A stretch of DNA of 64,000 bases from the NCBI RefSeq assembly GCF_003171515.1, contig NC_089397.1, forward strand, positions 124,001-188,000, read 5' to 3'. Positions within the stretch are counted from its first letter, which is position 1. Each line of letters opens with the position of its first letter. This document shows positions 1-10,425 of this stretch, piece after piece. This DNA is from Pyrenophora tritici-repentis (Eukaryota; Ascomycota; Dothideomycetes; Pleosporales; Pleosporaceae). A program made the position numbers and the translations under genes. The notes under the pieces were generated by a model. It saw only the letters and a program-made list of their open reading frames with translations. It searched no databases and was not told the DNA's origin.

Positions 1-234
1 TCAATGTCTCACTTGGCTCAGCGTCAATATTGTGACCTCACAGTGTCCCTCCTTGTTGCCCTATAAGGCTGCCTAATTCTTGCCTCTACGCCGCTTCACG
101 CCCGTTTGTTCACAGCAGAGCTGTCACTGACCTGCGCAGCGCCCCCACATTCATTCTCAGTGCTCCCCCGGACACATTAGCTCTTGCTACTTCTACAACC
201 ACATTTTCCAATCCGGATCCCCTATATAACCAAC

Positions 235-1656
235 ATGAAGTCTACCTTCTCCGTCGCCGCCGGCCTCTTGGGCCTTTGCTCGTCCGTGCTTGCGGCCACT
301 AACGAGGGCTTCATTAACAAGTTTGCCCTCCCTGCCAACCACTCCTCCGAACTCAAGGAGTACATTGTCACCTTCTGGCGCAATGAGACCATCCCTAGGC
401 CGATTGATGACTACCTCGACGCCTTGGACCTGAAGAAGACCAACGACATCAAGATCTTTGAGTCGTCGCCCGGCGTCGACCCCCATGTTCTCATTGTCAG
501 GATGTGCGATGAGCACGCCCAGATCTTCAAGGACTTGACCGAAGTCAACATCGTCGAGGAGAAGGCTATTGTAAAGTCATTTGCAACCCAACAGGGTGCT
601 CCATGGGGTCTGCAGCGACTTTCAAGCGCAACTGGCGCGACTGGATCCCCAAAGACTGAGGACTTTACCTACTCCTTTGATGACTCATCGCTCGGTGCTG
701 GCGTTGACATTTACGTTGTCGACACTGGTGTGCGAACAACCCACGCCGTCTTCACTGGCCGTGCCAAACAGGGCTTCACTGCTACTGGTTCATTCACCGA
801 CGGCGATGGTCACGGTACTCACACTGCATCCACTGCTGCTGGTGCCAAGTTCGGTGTTGCCCAGGGTGCCAACGTCATCGAGGTCAAGGTTCTTGGTGAC
901 GATGGATCTGGTGCTTCTTCCGATACTATCAGAGGCATGGACTGGGTCATCACCCAGCACAACACGCGCAAGACGCAGCCCGGCTTTGTCGGTTCCATCA
1001 TGAGCATGTCTTGGGGTCTGCAGGGCACCGCTGCCTCGGTCGACGAAGTCATTGCCGGAGCTAGCGAGGCCGGTATCCACATCTCAGTCGCAGCCGGCAA
1101 CGACGGCGCTGATGCATGTGGCTCCACTCCTGCTCACCTCGGTGGCGCAAACTCCAACGTCGTCACTGTCGGATCCGTCAACATCGACAACAAGGTCTCA
1201 AGCTTCTCCAATATCGGCAAGTGCGTTGACATCTACGCCCCCGGCGAGCAGATCCTCAGCGCCTGGAACACGGGCGACGCCGTCATCAACTTCCTCTCTG
1301 GTACTTCAATGGCCTGCCCTCACACCACCGGTGTCATGGCCTACCTTATGACGCAGGATGTCGCCGGTCTCGGCCAGAACCCAAAGGCCCTCAAGGCCAA
1401 GCTCCTGGAGACTGCCCGCCAGGGTGTCGTCTCCGGTAACATGGGTGGCTCCGCAAACTTGCTCCTCAGCAATGGTGTCAACGGCGCCGTCGCTCAGCGT
1501 CTGGTCAAGAACTACGTCGTCCCCGATAACAGCGACCTCAGCAACAGCGGTCTAAGCGGTAGCGGTGCTGCTCGCGCTGCCGCCGTCATGGCCAGCAAGG
1601 TCACCCTCGACAAGCGCTTCACCTTCCACTCGCGGGAAACCACACTCCGCTTCTAG
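235..1656 (+). CDS. Secreted subtilisin-like serine protease (S8A, proteinase K type)
   Basis: An intronless 473-residue preproenzyme that should be secreted and cleave extracellular protein. The ATG at 235 is preferred over one at 184 because it opens directly onto a signal peptide (MKSTFSVAAGLLGLCSSVLA). An inhibitor-I9 type propeptide follows to about residue 115, then the S8 domain. The triad is visible and intact: Asp163 in VVDTGVRTTH, His193 in GDGHGTHTAS, Ser358 in SGTSMACPH. The Asn of AAGNDG is the oxyanion residue. About 70 residues after the catalytic core form a Ser/Ala-rich tail with a Lys-Arg pair near its end, longer than in secreted alkaline protease Alp1. It could therefore be a vacuolar or cell-wall form. 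A TATA-like stretch (cctatataac) sits just upstream of the start. Family assignment is firm; the precise substrate is unknown. Confidence 0.95.
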   Translation: MKSTFSVAAGLLGLCSSVLAATNEGFINKFALPANHSSELKEYIVTFWRNETIPRPIDDYLDALDLKKTNDIKIFESSPGVDPHVLIVRMCDEHAQIFKDLTEVNIVEEKAIVKSFATQQGAPWGLQRLSSATGATGSPKTEDFTYSFDDSSLGAGVDIYVVDTGVRTTHAVFTGRAKQGFTATGSFTDGDGHGTHTASTAAGAKFGVAQGANVIEVKVLGDDGSGASSDTIRGMDWVITQHNTRKTQPGFVGSIMSMSWGLQGTAASVDEVIAGASEAGIHISVAAGNDGADACGSTPAHLGGANSNVVTVGSVNIDNKVSSFSNIGKCVDIYAPGEQILSAWNTGDAVINFLSGTSMACPHTTGVMAYLMTQDVAGLGQNPKALKAKLLETARQGVVSGNMGGSANLLLSNGVNGAVAQRLVKNYVVPDNSDLSNSGLSGSGAARAAAVMASKVTLDKRFTFHSRETTLRF

Positions 1657-2908
1657 AGCGAGTGTCGCCATCTATCTGAGAGAACGTTGCGTTTGCATGA
1701 TACCCCCTCCTCCCAAGGGAGCAGCGGTCGATGAAGTAATCACGGCATTTCACAAAAAAAAACCCCATAATGAACCCATTTAGTTGCCTCCCCTTCACCA
1801 CGGCCAGGTCACACCATTTTTTTTTCTTCTTTTTTTCTTCTCCTTACCGTCGAAGTGGATGTAGGTTTGGTTGTTGGATTGTTAATTTCGCTGTCAATAC
1901 TTTGGTCACCGTTTGTGTGCATTGACCGGCTGTTAAGTGTGTGTGTGGTGTGTGTGTGGGGACAAAGACTATCTTGTATGCAAATACCTAGATTAGTCGG
2001 ACGATGGACTACTATAGATGAGGGTTTTTGGATACCTACCTACCGCTTTGTAGAAGGGTGGCCGGCCATATCTCATCATTGTATATAGTTGAGAATAATC
2101 TCCTTGAATTGTTTGTATCGAATGACCAATTTTTTTGTGCTGGTGATTGTGATCGTCGAATACAGATCGTCGGTGGGGGCAGGTTTGCAGGTTCAGGGTT
2201 GAATTTTCTGATGGCGGTGGGGGCAGGTTTTGCCACGATCGAGAACAATCCGCTACACGGGATATGGGCCACGCTTGAAGGCATTTAGAGAGAGGGACCA
2301 CGGGCTCCATATTTATCTAACTGCATAACCTAACTTGCGTAGATGCATAGATGTACCCGCTTATGCAATGCGATACTCGCCCTCGCCCGTTGTCTACCGA
2401 GCTTTTCCACTCCCACCTCCCCCTGTAACAAAGTATCTTTCAATGCATACGTTCCGTTGTATCTCTCTGCCGAGGGTTATTGACATTAAACGGAGCTTTA
2501 GTTTGAATCTCGGATTTTGATATTCTGTAGTATCACGGTCTCTCTATTTTGTATTTTGCTGATAGGTTGGGGGTTGAGATGTTGTGAGTATGATTACCGT
2601 GATTAGTACGGAAGAGGTTGGGAGTTGGGAGTATCTTATCAGTTTTGCGGTTGTCTTGGACTTGGTTGGTATAGTCTAGCTAACTGTTCTCACCTGATAT
2701 AACTCGGCCAGGGGGGTTGAATTTAGGGAAGTAGATTAGAGTTCTATTGTACGAAACCCAAATTATCTACATCGTAAATATCGTTCCCACATGTAAACAC
2801 GAATATTGTCTAAAACTTAGATACCCGAACCATCCCCCCTCAGCAACAGCATCACCACATCCTCCGCTATCATAGAATCTACGTGCTCAGGCGTTGGTTA
2901 ACTAATCA
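1657..2908. other. Intergenic region, no gene seen
   Basis: This holds the 3' flank of the protease gene, with T-rich stretches near 1815-1845 and a short GT run near 1940-1960. A 15-base segment (ggtgggggcaggttt) occurs twice, near 2172 and 2216. Small open frames here overlap on both strands and show no domain, signal peptide or plausible splice structure. Confidence 0.6.
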
Positions 2909-3390
2909 TCACATCTCCCATTCCATACAAACAACAGGCACAGTCCTCGCCTCTGCCCTTACCTCAACAGAAGCCATACCATCTCCAAGCTGCGGATTAT
3001 ACCCTAACACATACTTACCTCTGATGTTAACATACCTATCTGGATCGCCTCCATCACTCGCAGGCTCAGCATGTTCATCCAGCGGCCACTCGCTCTTATA
3101 CGGCACAATCTCAATCCTCGTATTAACATCCTCTGGGCGCTTGATCAGCACTTACTCAATAGCCACGACCTGCTCCGGATATTCCAGATTATTTCCCGGT
3201 AGTACTTCTTCCAACCGTGAATATGAATATGGTGTAAAGACAAAGACCCACGTATCAGCACTAGTCGAAAACAACTTCCCCTCACCAACCCCTAAAAACT
3301 ATACCCCGCTGGCTCCTCTAACTCATAGCTAACACCACACTCCAAAACGTCCAGGACTTCGCTGCGGAACTGTAACGGGCTGAGCCTCGA
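2909..3390 (-). pseudogene. Decayed protein-coding remnant, family not recognised
   Basis: Read on the minus strand, several blocks of protein-like sequence follow one another. The 3' block (3151-2909) is open and ends in a stop after VVCMEWEM. Upstream, the same frame continues through an in-frame TAA near 3152 into about 45 more plausible residues, then a frame change and a TAG near 3286, and a further block that includes LSPLQFRSEVLDVLECG. Both stops could come from CAA or CAG by C-to-T change, which fits RIP. No start codon or promoter is evident. I do not recognise the family; the composition is that of an ordinary globular protein. The remnant is short and probably the 3' end of a once longer gene. 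Confidence 0.5.
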
Positions 3391-3397
3391 GTCACAT

Positions 3398-3418
3398 GAC
3401 TAGGCTGCTAGCCTAGTC
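3398..3418. repeat. Short perfect inverted repeat
   Basis: Two 9-base arms, gactaggct and agcctagtc, are separated by gct. It lies at the upstream edge of the decayed gene remnant. Function is unknown; it may be chance. Confidence 0.5.
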
Positions 3419-5205
3419 GCTTCCCCGGCAACGTGAGGGCCGTGCGCCAACCCAAACAAAGCAGGCTCGCCGCTTGCGTCTTACCTTCTTTCTTCATCTT
3501 GACTGTAAATAGCATCTGGACTAGGTAGCTGGAATACAGTTCCTACAGACCGTTCACAGGAACTGCCTCGGTACGCCGTCTTCATCTCTAGGCGTGGGTC
3601 CGTAATGCCAGGTGTTTATTGCGTGTTTTCGCCCGGGGCTCGGCGTCACGAACGAGGGGTATTGCCAGAAATACGACCACTATGCGCCGAGGTAAGATGG
3701 TACTAGGACGGAGGTGCAGCCGTGGATGTTTATCAGGTGGCCATGATGACTTTTTCGGAGGAGGAGAAGGTGCGGTAGAGGGCTGTTGTGAGGCGTGTGG
3801 TGGGATGGGGGATGACGGAGCGGAGATTGGAGGGGTTGGTGCGTTGTAAGTGGATTGCTTGTGTGAATAGTGAGCGTGTGTAGGTGGTGGTTTCTTTGGA
3901 GGACATGTTTGCAGGGGAGGTATTGGGGGTTATCTTGTGGATGATAAGCTGGGGGTTGTTTGCTTGAGTTTATGGAGCATACTTCTGTTTATTGCTTTGG
4001 ATTTCATGGATGGGCTTGTTGTTGTTTTTTCGAGGCTATAGGCTGCTTGGGATGTACTTGCCGTTGCGACTTTTTTATTTCACAGATATGGCTACGATGC
4101 TCTCTCGTTTGGAAATTCTCGTGACAATAGAAACCGTGTTCACGATTGACTACCAGTGGCACAAGTAGTGCGCAGTATATTCATAGAATAAAGTTCTACC
4201 ACAGTACTAGCCATTGCCCGTCAACCCGGAAACCCGGACCAACACTACAAAAGCGACACTCGGAGACGTGCCTATGCATACGCCCCTCATATGTAAGATG
4301 ATGTTGAACAGAAACATATACCCCTTCACATGTCGAATGTCCGAAAAAGCCACTGCATACGACATGTTTCACCTGAACGCATTGCACTCCCCCTAATAGC
4401 AATACTGTAACAATCCCGCCGTGTAACGTCTCGTATCTGCAAACTGCTCGTATAGTGACATGCCGCTACTCCCGGGTGCCGAAGAGTACCTCTGCCGCTC
4501 GCTTTGCCCCTCCTTAACTGCCTAGCGCGCCAAGATGGCTGCATTCTCCCGTGCCCCGCCGCTACCGACGATTTCTATCGCCACTTCATCCCGGTTGTCG
4601 TCTTTCTGATTGCGCATATTGTAGGGCCCTCAATGCCTAGTTGATATCGTGGGTCTTGTATGATGGTAGAGCAGGTTGACATCTTCCAATCCAGCCGAAG
4701 GCACCTGCCGCTCAACACCTAGGCAGTCACCAACTTCAGCCGTATATTAGATTATAGCTACATCCATTTTATTAGCCTCAGCTCATAGTCAGAGCAACCG
4801 ATATTGACGTTGAGAAAAACACTAAGAACAGAAACATGTTGCGACGCTACGCACATAGGGGATGCGGGGCGTATTCAGCCCTGCATGCAGTTGAGAGATT
4901 CTTTTATTGGATGACATGGAAAATGCTGGGGATGCGACTTTGCTCTAACCTTAGCCTGAGTGGATCCTTTTCACGACAACGAATCGACCTTCGTATTCAC
5001 TGATGGCTTGGACTGAATATCCGCAATATCTGGGGTTTGCTGCGGTGCAACAAGCCATCTCTCGCCACATGGATATGTCCATCAATCACTTTGAACCGCA
5101 CAGATCTAGATTGCGCCCATCTATGTTGTGCGACATACTCCCAGCGCATCCCGATCACTTAAGGCCTCCCAGTCTGTAGAAGTAGCTGGCAGCACCCACA
5201 GTTTG
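3419..5205. other. Intergenic region with a possible second decayed coding stretch
   Basis: Between about 3640 and 4090 on the plus strand, one frame reads as protein-like sequence broken by several stops (for example DVYQVAMMTFSEEEK at about 3726-3770, then a TAG). It may be another eroded gene, but I cannot assign a family. From 4100 to 5200 I see only short overlapping open frames and the 5' flank of the FAD oxidoreductase gene. Confidence 0.4.
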
Positions 5206-6740
5206 ATGTATCTCAGCCTCGCAATGATTCCATTCTTCAGCATTTTATCCCTGTTTCTGATACCCTTCGCTGTAGCGGAACCTACTTTCGGCTACCGCAA
5301 CTCAAAACCCATTGAACTTGTCAAAGATGTCGCAATCATTGGTGGAGGGGCATCTGGCACGTATGCAGCTGTCCGGCTCCGTGAGGACCTAAACAAGAGC
5401 ATTGTGGTGATCGAACCCAAATCAAGACTTGGCGGCCATGCTGATTCCTATCGTGTCCCTAATACCAACATCACCCTCAATTACGGTGTTGAGGCGTATT
5501 TACCATATGGCCCAGCCCTCGATTTCTTCGCGCGCTTTGGCATCCCCACACGCACGTACGCCTCCACGAGACTGACGGCACTGAATGTCGACGTCGAAAC
5601 TGGCAAGGAACTCAAAGGTTACATCCCACCAAGTGGCAACGCTACCGGCGCGGCTTTCCAGCGATGGCTCAACATCACATCGAAATACAAAGACATGTTG
5701 GAGCCTGGCTATTGGGACTTTCCGCAGCCGGATGACATCCCTGAAGACTTCCTTATGCCGTTTGAGGATTTTGCGAAGAAGTACCAGGTTGAAGCAGCTA
5801 TCCCGAGTATTATAACGATATCGGGGGTGGGATATGGTGGTATTCGTCATCTTTTGACGTTGGAAATCTTCCAAAGGTTTGGGTGGTCGCTTATAAAAGG
5901 TGAGTCGGGTGAATCTATCTCGGTACCTCCTCAACCTTGTCAGATCGAATTCACTAATACCGATCTATAGATTTACTACAAGGTTCACTCTTCCAACCAC
6001 TCGATAACAATGGAGTCCTGTACGAACGCGCGCTCGCACTACTTAAATCGGACGTGCTATTATCCAGCACAGTCAAAGATACAAAAAGGACGTCAAACGG
6101 AGTCGAACTATTGGTGAAACAAGGAGACGTCGAATACATCATCAAAGCGCGTCGTGTACTATTCACCGCAGGCCCGAGCCTAAAAAACCTAGCTCCCTTC
6201 CACCCCGACAGCAAAGAAAAAGCTCCTTTCTCAACCTGGACTACAGACGCCGAGTTAGTCGGCATCGTAAAGGCACCCTGCCTACCCGAAAACTACTCCT
6301 TCACATACCTGCCTTCATCAGTCGTACCGTCGAACCAGCTTTCCATCAAAGACTGGCCATACAGCTTGAGTTTAGAATCCACCGGCCCATCTGGTCTAGG
6401 TCTTTTCAGGGTAATTTTCGGTGCAAACTATACACTCTCGGTCGATAGGTTCAAGAACTTGACAAAGGCGAGTATCGGAAAACTTCAAGACGCAGGGACT
6501 GTCGCGGGCAAGTGCGATGCAGAGTTCAAGGCTGTTGCAGACCATACTCGGCCGCTATGGAAGCAATCGGCAGAGACACTGCGAGCGGGGTTCGTGCAAG
6601 ACTTGTACGCCTTGCAAGGGTATAGGAGTATGTGGTATACTGGGTATGCTTGGGCTGAACAGTATAGCTCACCGATTTGGGGTTTTACGGATACTGTGTT
6701 GTCGAGGCTTTTGAAGGATCTGGAAGCTGAGGATTCCTAA
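5206..6740 (+). CDS. Secreted FAD-dependent oxidoreductase (amine-oxidase / beta-cyclopiazonate-dehydrogenase-like)
   Basis: Two exons, 5206-5899 and 5971-6740, joined by a 71 nt intron (donor GTGAGT, branch cactaatac, acceptor ctatag), give 487 residues. An upstream in-frame ATG at 5128 is possible. The ATG at 5206 (or 5224) is preferred because it is followed at once by a hydrophobic signal peptide ending near FAVAEP. The N-terminal Rossmann motif is clear (VAIIGGGASGTYAA), followed by the FAD-ribose glutamate and a GG motif (VVIEPKSRLGGHADSY). This order is typical of flavin amine oxidase / NAD(P)-binding Rossmann-like proteins. The C-terminus carries an aromatic, glycine-containing block (YTGYAWAEQYSSPIWGF). 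Similar secreted flavoproteins occur singly or in secondary-metabolite clusters; no cluster partners are visible here. The substrate is unknown. Confidence 0.85.
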
Positions 6741-7954
6741 TGCAGTCGTTTGAGGACTTTACTCGCGGTTCTTTGGCGCTCTCCTGGGTGTTATATAATA
6801 CTTGACATCCTAGTGTACAGAGACTCTTGTAGTCGTCAGGCACACCTATCAGGTGCTTATCCTACACTGTCAAGTGATTTATGACGCCTAGGTGCGCTTG
6901 CTTTTGAGCGCGCGATAGTTTCTGCAATAGGTAATGCCTTTGCGGGAATGAGAAGTGTATATATTCGAAACCTATCCATACTACTTCTGCATCTCTTACT
7001 GCCTGAGATTATCTGAGAACTAAGCACGCAAGCTTTTCTTTTTCCACTGGATGAGCTTTGTCGAAAGCACACTTGCCGATGTGGGCATGAGGGGGTGATT
7101 CTTTCGTGTGCGTGTGAAGTTTCCATCCCCTTGGCAGTACCACGGTACCTATCCTTGGCGTAAGAGATTAAAAAATCATTGATTACGTGATATGACGAGA
7201 GCTCTACCGATGTGTTTTACTCTTATCGCATAGACCACACAGCAGAGCCCCGAGGAGCAAGGCTTGGAGTATTTCCTGTAGATGCCGTCGCCCCAATGTA
7301 CTATATTAATCCTGAATCTTCTTGTCGTTGTCGATTAAAGAAACTTTCAAAATCTGCTGGTCAGCATAGTATTATGCGTCGAGTAAAAATTGGTTTAAGC
7401 GGATCTCAAACTTGGTTCTTAATTTAATATAAATATGAGTACTAGAGTTTAACTCAAGTAGGGCTGCTGCTTAACCTTGGATAGCACTACTGCCTAGAGA
7501 CTGCCCTGGAGAATAAATATCGCACAGTTTCGCAGCATTAGAACAACCTCTCTCGAAAAAGACGACTGCAATCCCGACCACATCGCAAAGTGCCGAATTA
7601 ATCTAATTAGCAGATCTCACAGACCGTGCCACCTATTCCTGGACCCCTTCAGATTTCAGCAACCTTCTTTGCTCTCCTCCCAACACCCGCCGAACAACAT
7701 CATCTTAGTCATAACCCTTTCTCTACTTGAAACCGATGAATAGAACGATCATGGACAATCTACACAAGCGTCGCCTGAGCACAGAGGAATATCATAGTGA
7801 GCAAGGCTGCGAGTTTCCGCAGTTCCCGCATGATTCCACCGCTGAAGTGGAAAATCCACATAAGAGGAAGTGAGTAATTTTGGATGATGAGTATGAGGAA
7901 GAAGAAGAGGAAGAAGAAGAGGAAGAAGAAGGACAAGGAGAAGACATAGAAGAC
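6741..7954. other. Intergenic region containing a MITE and a possible short upstream ORF
   Basis: Contains MITE copy 1 (listed separately). From 7736 to 7873 there is a 45-codon ATG-initiated frame, in the same frame as the downstream F-box-like gene but ending in TGA. It could be an upstream ORF or a first exon. No intron with an in-phase acceptor that skips the TGA was found. Nothing else is recognised. Confidence 0.5.
6783..6892. mobile_element. MITE family 1, copy 1 (complete)
   Basis: A 110 bp element with imperfect terminal inverted repeats of about 30 bp. The left end cctgggtgttatataatac pairs with the reverse complement of the right end, cctaggcgtcataaatcac. A 5 bp gcgct occurs just outside both ends (6776-6780 and 6894-6898) and may be a target duplication. 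It has no coding capacity. It matches copies at about 9621, 10318 and 15752. It lies in the 3' flank of the FAD oxidoreductase gene. Confidence 0.7.
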
Positions 7955-9229
7955 ATGGTCAACTGTCCCACAAATACACAGGCGTCCACAGAGCACGATA
8001 TAGTGCCCAATCACGCCGCTGCCTCCACACCTCGCCTCCCACCCGAAATCATACTTGCCGTACTCCAACACGTTCACCCTGCTCAAATTCTAGATCTTCG
8101 CTTGCTCTCCAGCAACATCACGAAAGACATGGATACACATTTTCTGTATCACACGATTCAGCGTGTTGAGTTAATTAGCTACCTCAGTCCAAAAGAAGAG
8201 CGCCTCTTTAAGTATACGCATCTGGCTCCAAAGGATTATTGGGACTTCACCTTTGTCGAAGCGACGTTCGATCGTATGGATGACCAACCTGACGGAAAAG
8301 CAGCGTGGGAGCCTGATGGCGCGCATTTCCGCATAGACAAGGCTTGGTTTGATACCTTCAGACGGATTGGTGGTACGTTTGCGCTGGGAAACGCGTGGGG
8401 GGACCATGTGAGACAGTGCCTCGATCTTGAAAATCCGCCACAGGTGTATGGACAGCTACGTTGGTGCGTCAAGATAGGACCTGCGGTTCTAGACTTTGGC
8501 ATTGAAGACAGAGACGAGCTCGACATCGAGCTAGTGGAGCGTAAAAACAGCGACGAACCCGGCAACACCCTATCCATCCGCGTGAAGAACTGGAAGCGTA
8601 TGCTGATGAACTTCTTCAGGGAAGAGCGAGTCCTCAAGACGGTGATGGAGCAAACGAAAGACTATCCATACACCTACAACCACGTAGAAGACAGTCTGCG
8701 CGGCATGCGACGCAAACTCTTACGCTCGAAAATAGATGAGGAAGACCGCGATGACTACGGATACATTTGGATGTTCGACAACATGACTCCACTCTGGAGC
8801 AATTTTCCACCTTTGCGCGAGTTATCCGCCATGGAGGTTGCCGAAAACCACGCCATTGAGGCGCTCATGCTGCTCCGAAAAGAAGCATCCATATCCAAAC
8901 GCGTTCGATTTTCTCTCAGAAAACTCGTCAAGGAGAGAACTGCCATGTACGCGGACCTGCAAAAGTTGTGCCAGTTGTTCAACAAGTGGCAGGAAAAGGT
9001 GCTCGATCTATCGAATCTGGGTGTTTCAACACACCGGTATGAGGACTTGGATCCTAATCATATGACTTGGTCCAAGGACGTTGTAGATCGCGAGTTGGAG
9101 TGCTTGAAGATATGGAAGGAGCAAAAGCCTCAGATTGCGCAGATGGTGGCAATTCTGAATGCGAACAATGCTATTGCTACGTTGGATGAAGCTGCTGTTG
9201 ACGATAGCGGTGATCTCCAAGGAATTTAG
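7955..9229 (+). CDS. F-box-like protein
   Basis: An intronless 424-residue reading frame from the first in-frame ATG at 7955. The frame is also open upstream for about 25 codons of almost pure Glu (a GAAGAAG repeat at about 7893-7934), but no ATG lies there. Either the acidic tract is 5' UTR or it belongs to a spliced longer form. Near the N-terminus, TPRLPPEIILAVLQHV and the following leucine-rich helices resemble an F-box, the Skp1-binding part of SCF ubiquitin ligases. The remainder is mixed alpha-helical and has no leucine-rich or WD repeats that I can see, so the substrate-binding part is unassigned. Such orphan F-box proteins are numerous in filamentous fungi. The reading frame is secure; the function is inferred from the short motif only. 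Confidence 0.7.
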   Translation: MVNCPTNTQASTEHDIVPNHAAASTPRLPPEIILAVLQHVHPAQILDLRLLSSNITKDMDTHFLYHTIQRVELISYLSPKEERLFKYTHLAPKDYWDFTFVEATFDRMDDQPDGKAAWEPDGAHFRIDKAWFDTFRRIGGTFALGNAWGDHVRQCLDLENPPQVYGQLRWCVKIGPAVLDFGIEDRDELDIELVERKNSDEPGNTLSIRVKNWKRMLMNFFREERVLKTVMEQTKDYPYTYNHVEDSLRGMRRKLLRSKIDEEDRDDYGYIWMFDNMTPLWSNFPPLRELSAMEVAENHAIEALMLLRKEASISKRVRFSLRKLVKERTAMYADLQKLCQLFNKWQEKVLDLSNLGVSTHRYEDLDPNHMTWSKDVVDRELECLKIWKEQKPQIAQMVAILNANNAIATLDEAAVDDSGDLQGI

Positions 9230-9620
9230 CCTCCGTGTCCTTTTCATCACTTGATCTGACCATGGCAAGACAAATAATATACATGTATAGGACAGGTACT
9301 GATTCCGTCTTTACGAGGCTTAGACCTTCGTACTGGTATCTACTATAACTTCTGTAGGAATACCACTTTCTTTCTGGAGAATAAGCATGCATTAAGCGAT
9401 TAATACACACTCATATTCTTCTGAACTTCTGAAAGTGACGCTCTTTCTAATCTTGATTGCGGCCAGTCCCCTCTTAACATGCCTTACTCAATACCAGTGA
9501 AGAGCATTTTGTTAACATAGGTGTCATTGTTACGCGCATCCCCATACTTGATCTCAGAAACCATGTCTGTCTCCTTCTTACCGACACCTGGATGACACGC
9601 AAATGATTATTTTGGATCGT

Positions 9621-9732
9621 CGTATGCGTTATGATCCTTGAAATTGTAGGTATGCACCACCTAATAGGTGTGCCTGGCGCCTACAACAGCCTCTGTACAC
9701 TCGTATATCAAGTATTTTACGTCATCTAGGAG
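9621..9732. mobile_element. MITE family 1, copy in inverted orientation
   Basis: About 112 bp that align along their whole length with the reverse complement of the copy at 6783-6892. The shared core includes ataggtgtgcctgg (copy 1: ataggtgtgcctga) and the end tatcaagtattttacgtcat. Ends are diverged, so it is older than copy 1 or has mutated faster. It lies between the F-box gene and the tRNA. Confidence 0.65.
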
Positions 9733-9849
9733 GGTGCCAATACGTCAAGAATGCAAAAAGAGGTGTTCTGTGCGCACATCATTTTTCCCATCTCCCCCAC
9801 CAAGCAAAAAAGAAAAGTAGTACATAAATGCAAGAAGATAATTGCAATG

Positions 9850-9942
9850 CTCTCCAGCTGGGAATTGAACCCAGGTCTCCCGCGAAATTGCCGTCGTGTA
9901 GACGATGACAAGCGGAAATACTAACCACTATACGACTGAAGA
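9850..9942 (-). tRNA. tRNA-Asp (GTC) with a 21 nt intron
   Basis: On the minus strand the cloverleaf can be drawn in full. The acceptor stem TCTTCAG pairs with CTGGAGA (one G-U pair), followed by discriminator G. The D-arm contains AGTGGTTAGT. The anticodon stem TCCGC/GCGGG has loop TTGTCA-C with anticodon GTC. The T-arm is CTGGG-TTCAATT-CCCAG. The intron occupies 9885-9905, directly after the base 3' of the anticodon, where nuclear tRNA introns lie. The mature length is 72 nt. Anticodon and stem sequences match eukaryotic tRNA-Asp. The first base pairs are not the canonical TCC/GGA of many Asp tRNAs, so activity is likely but not certain. Confidence 0.9.
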
Positions 9943-10317
9943 TGAAGCTGGAATTGCTGATTTGATGGAGGACTAACAGATTTTATAATAAATAACCACG
10001 AGCACATAAGGCAGTGCGGCAGGAAAGCAGAGTTGAAAAGGCAGGACCCCTCGGCTAGATCAAGCAAGACAGGTGGGGCGCAGCGATGACGTGACCGATA
10101 ATAGCCGAACAGAACACAATGCGCAACACCAGGCGATTACAGGACTATCGTATCGCGCCAAGTTAATCGTCCGTTTACCCCAACTGTCCAGCACTTCTAG
10201 ATTCTCTTGCAAACTGGAAATCGCAAGCTACACTATGCACCCGTTTATCTCAGCATGTTACACATCATCGAAGCCCAGTGAAGTCAACAGTTCCGCACTG
10301 ATCCACACATCACTCAC

Positions 10318-10425
10318 ACCCGGGTGTCAAAAATGTTGACATGCTAGTGTAAAAAGGCCAGTGTAATCGCTAGACATGGCTATTGTGCGCTTACCCACAC
10401 TGTCAAGTATTTCATGACACCTAGA
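10318..10425. mobile_element. MITE family 1, copy 3
   Basis: About 108 bp in the same orientation as the copy at 6783. Left end acccgggtgtcaaaaatg; right end acactgtcaagtatttcatg followed by acacctagatg. The internal tagtgtaaaaaggccagtgtaatcgc is a diverged match to the other copies. Confidence 0.65.

Noticed and set aside
3640..4090. Protein-like plus-strand sequence with several stops
   Set aside because: Suggestive of an eroded gene, but there is no family match, no start and no splice logic, so it is mentioned only in the intergenic entry.
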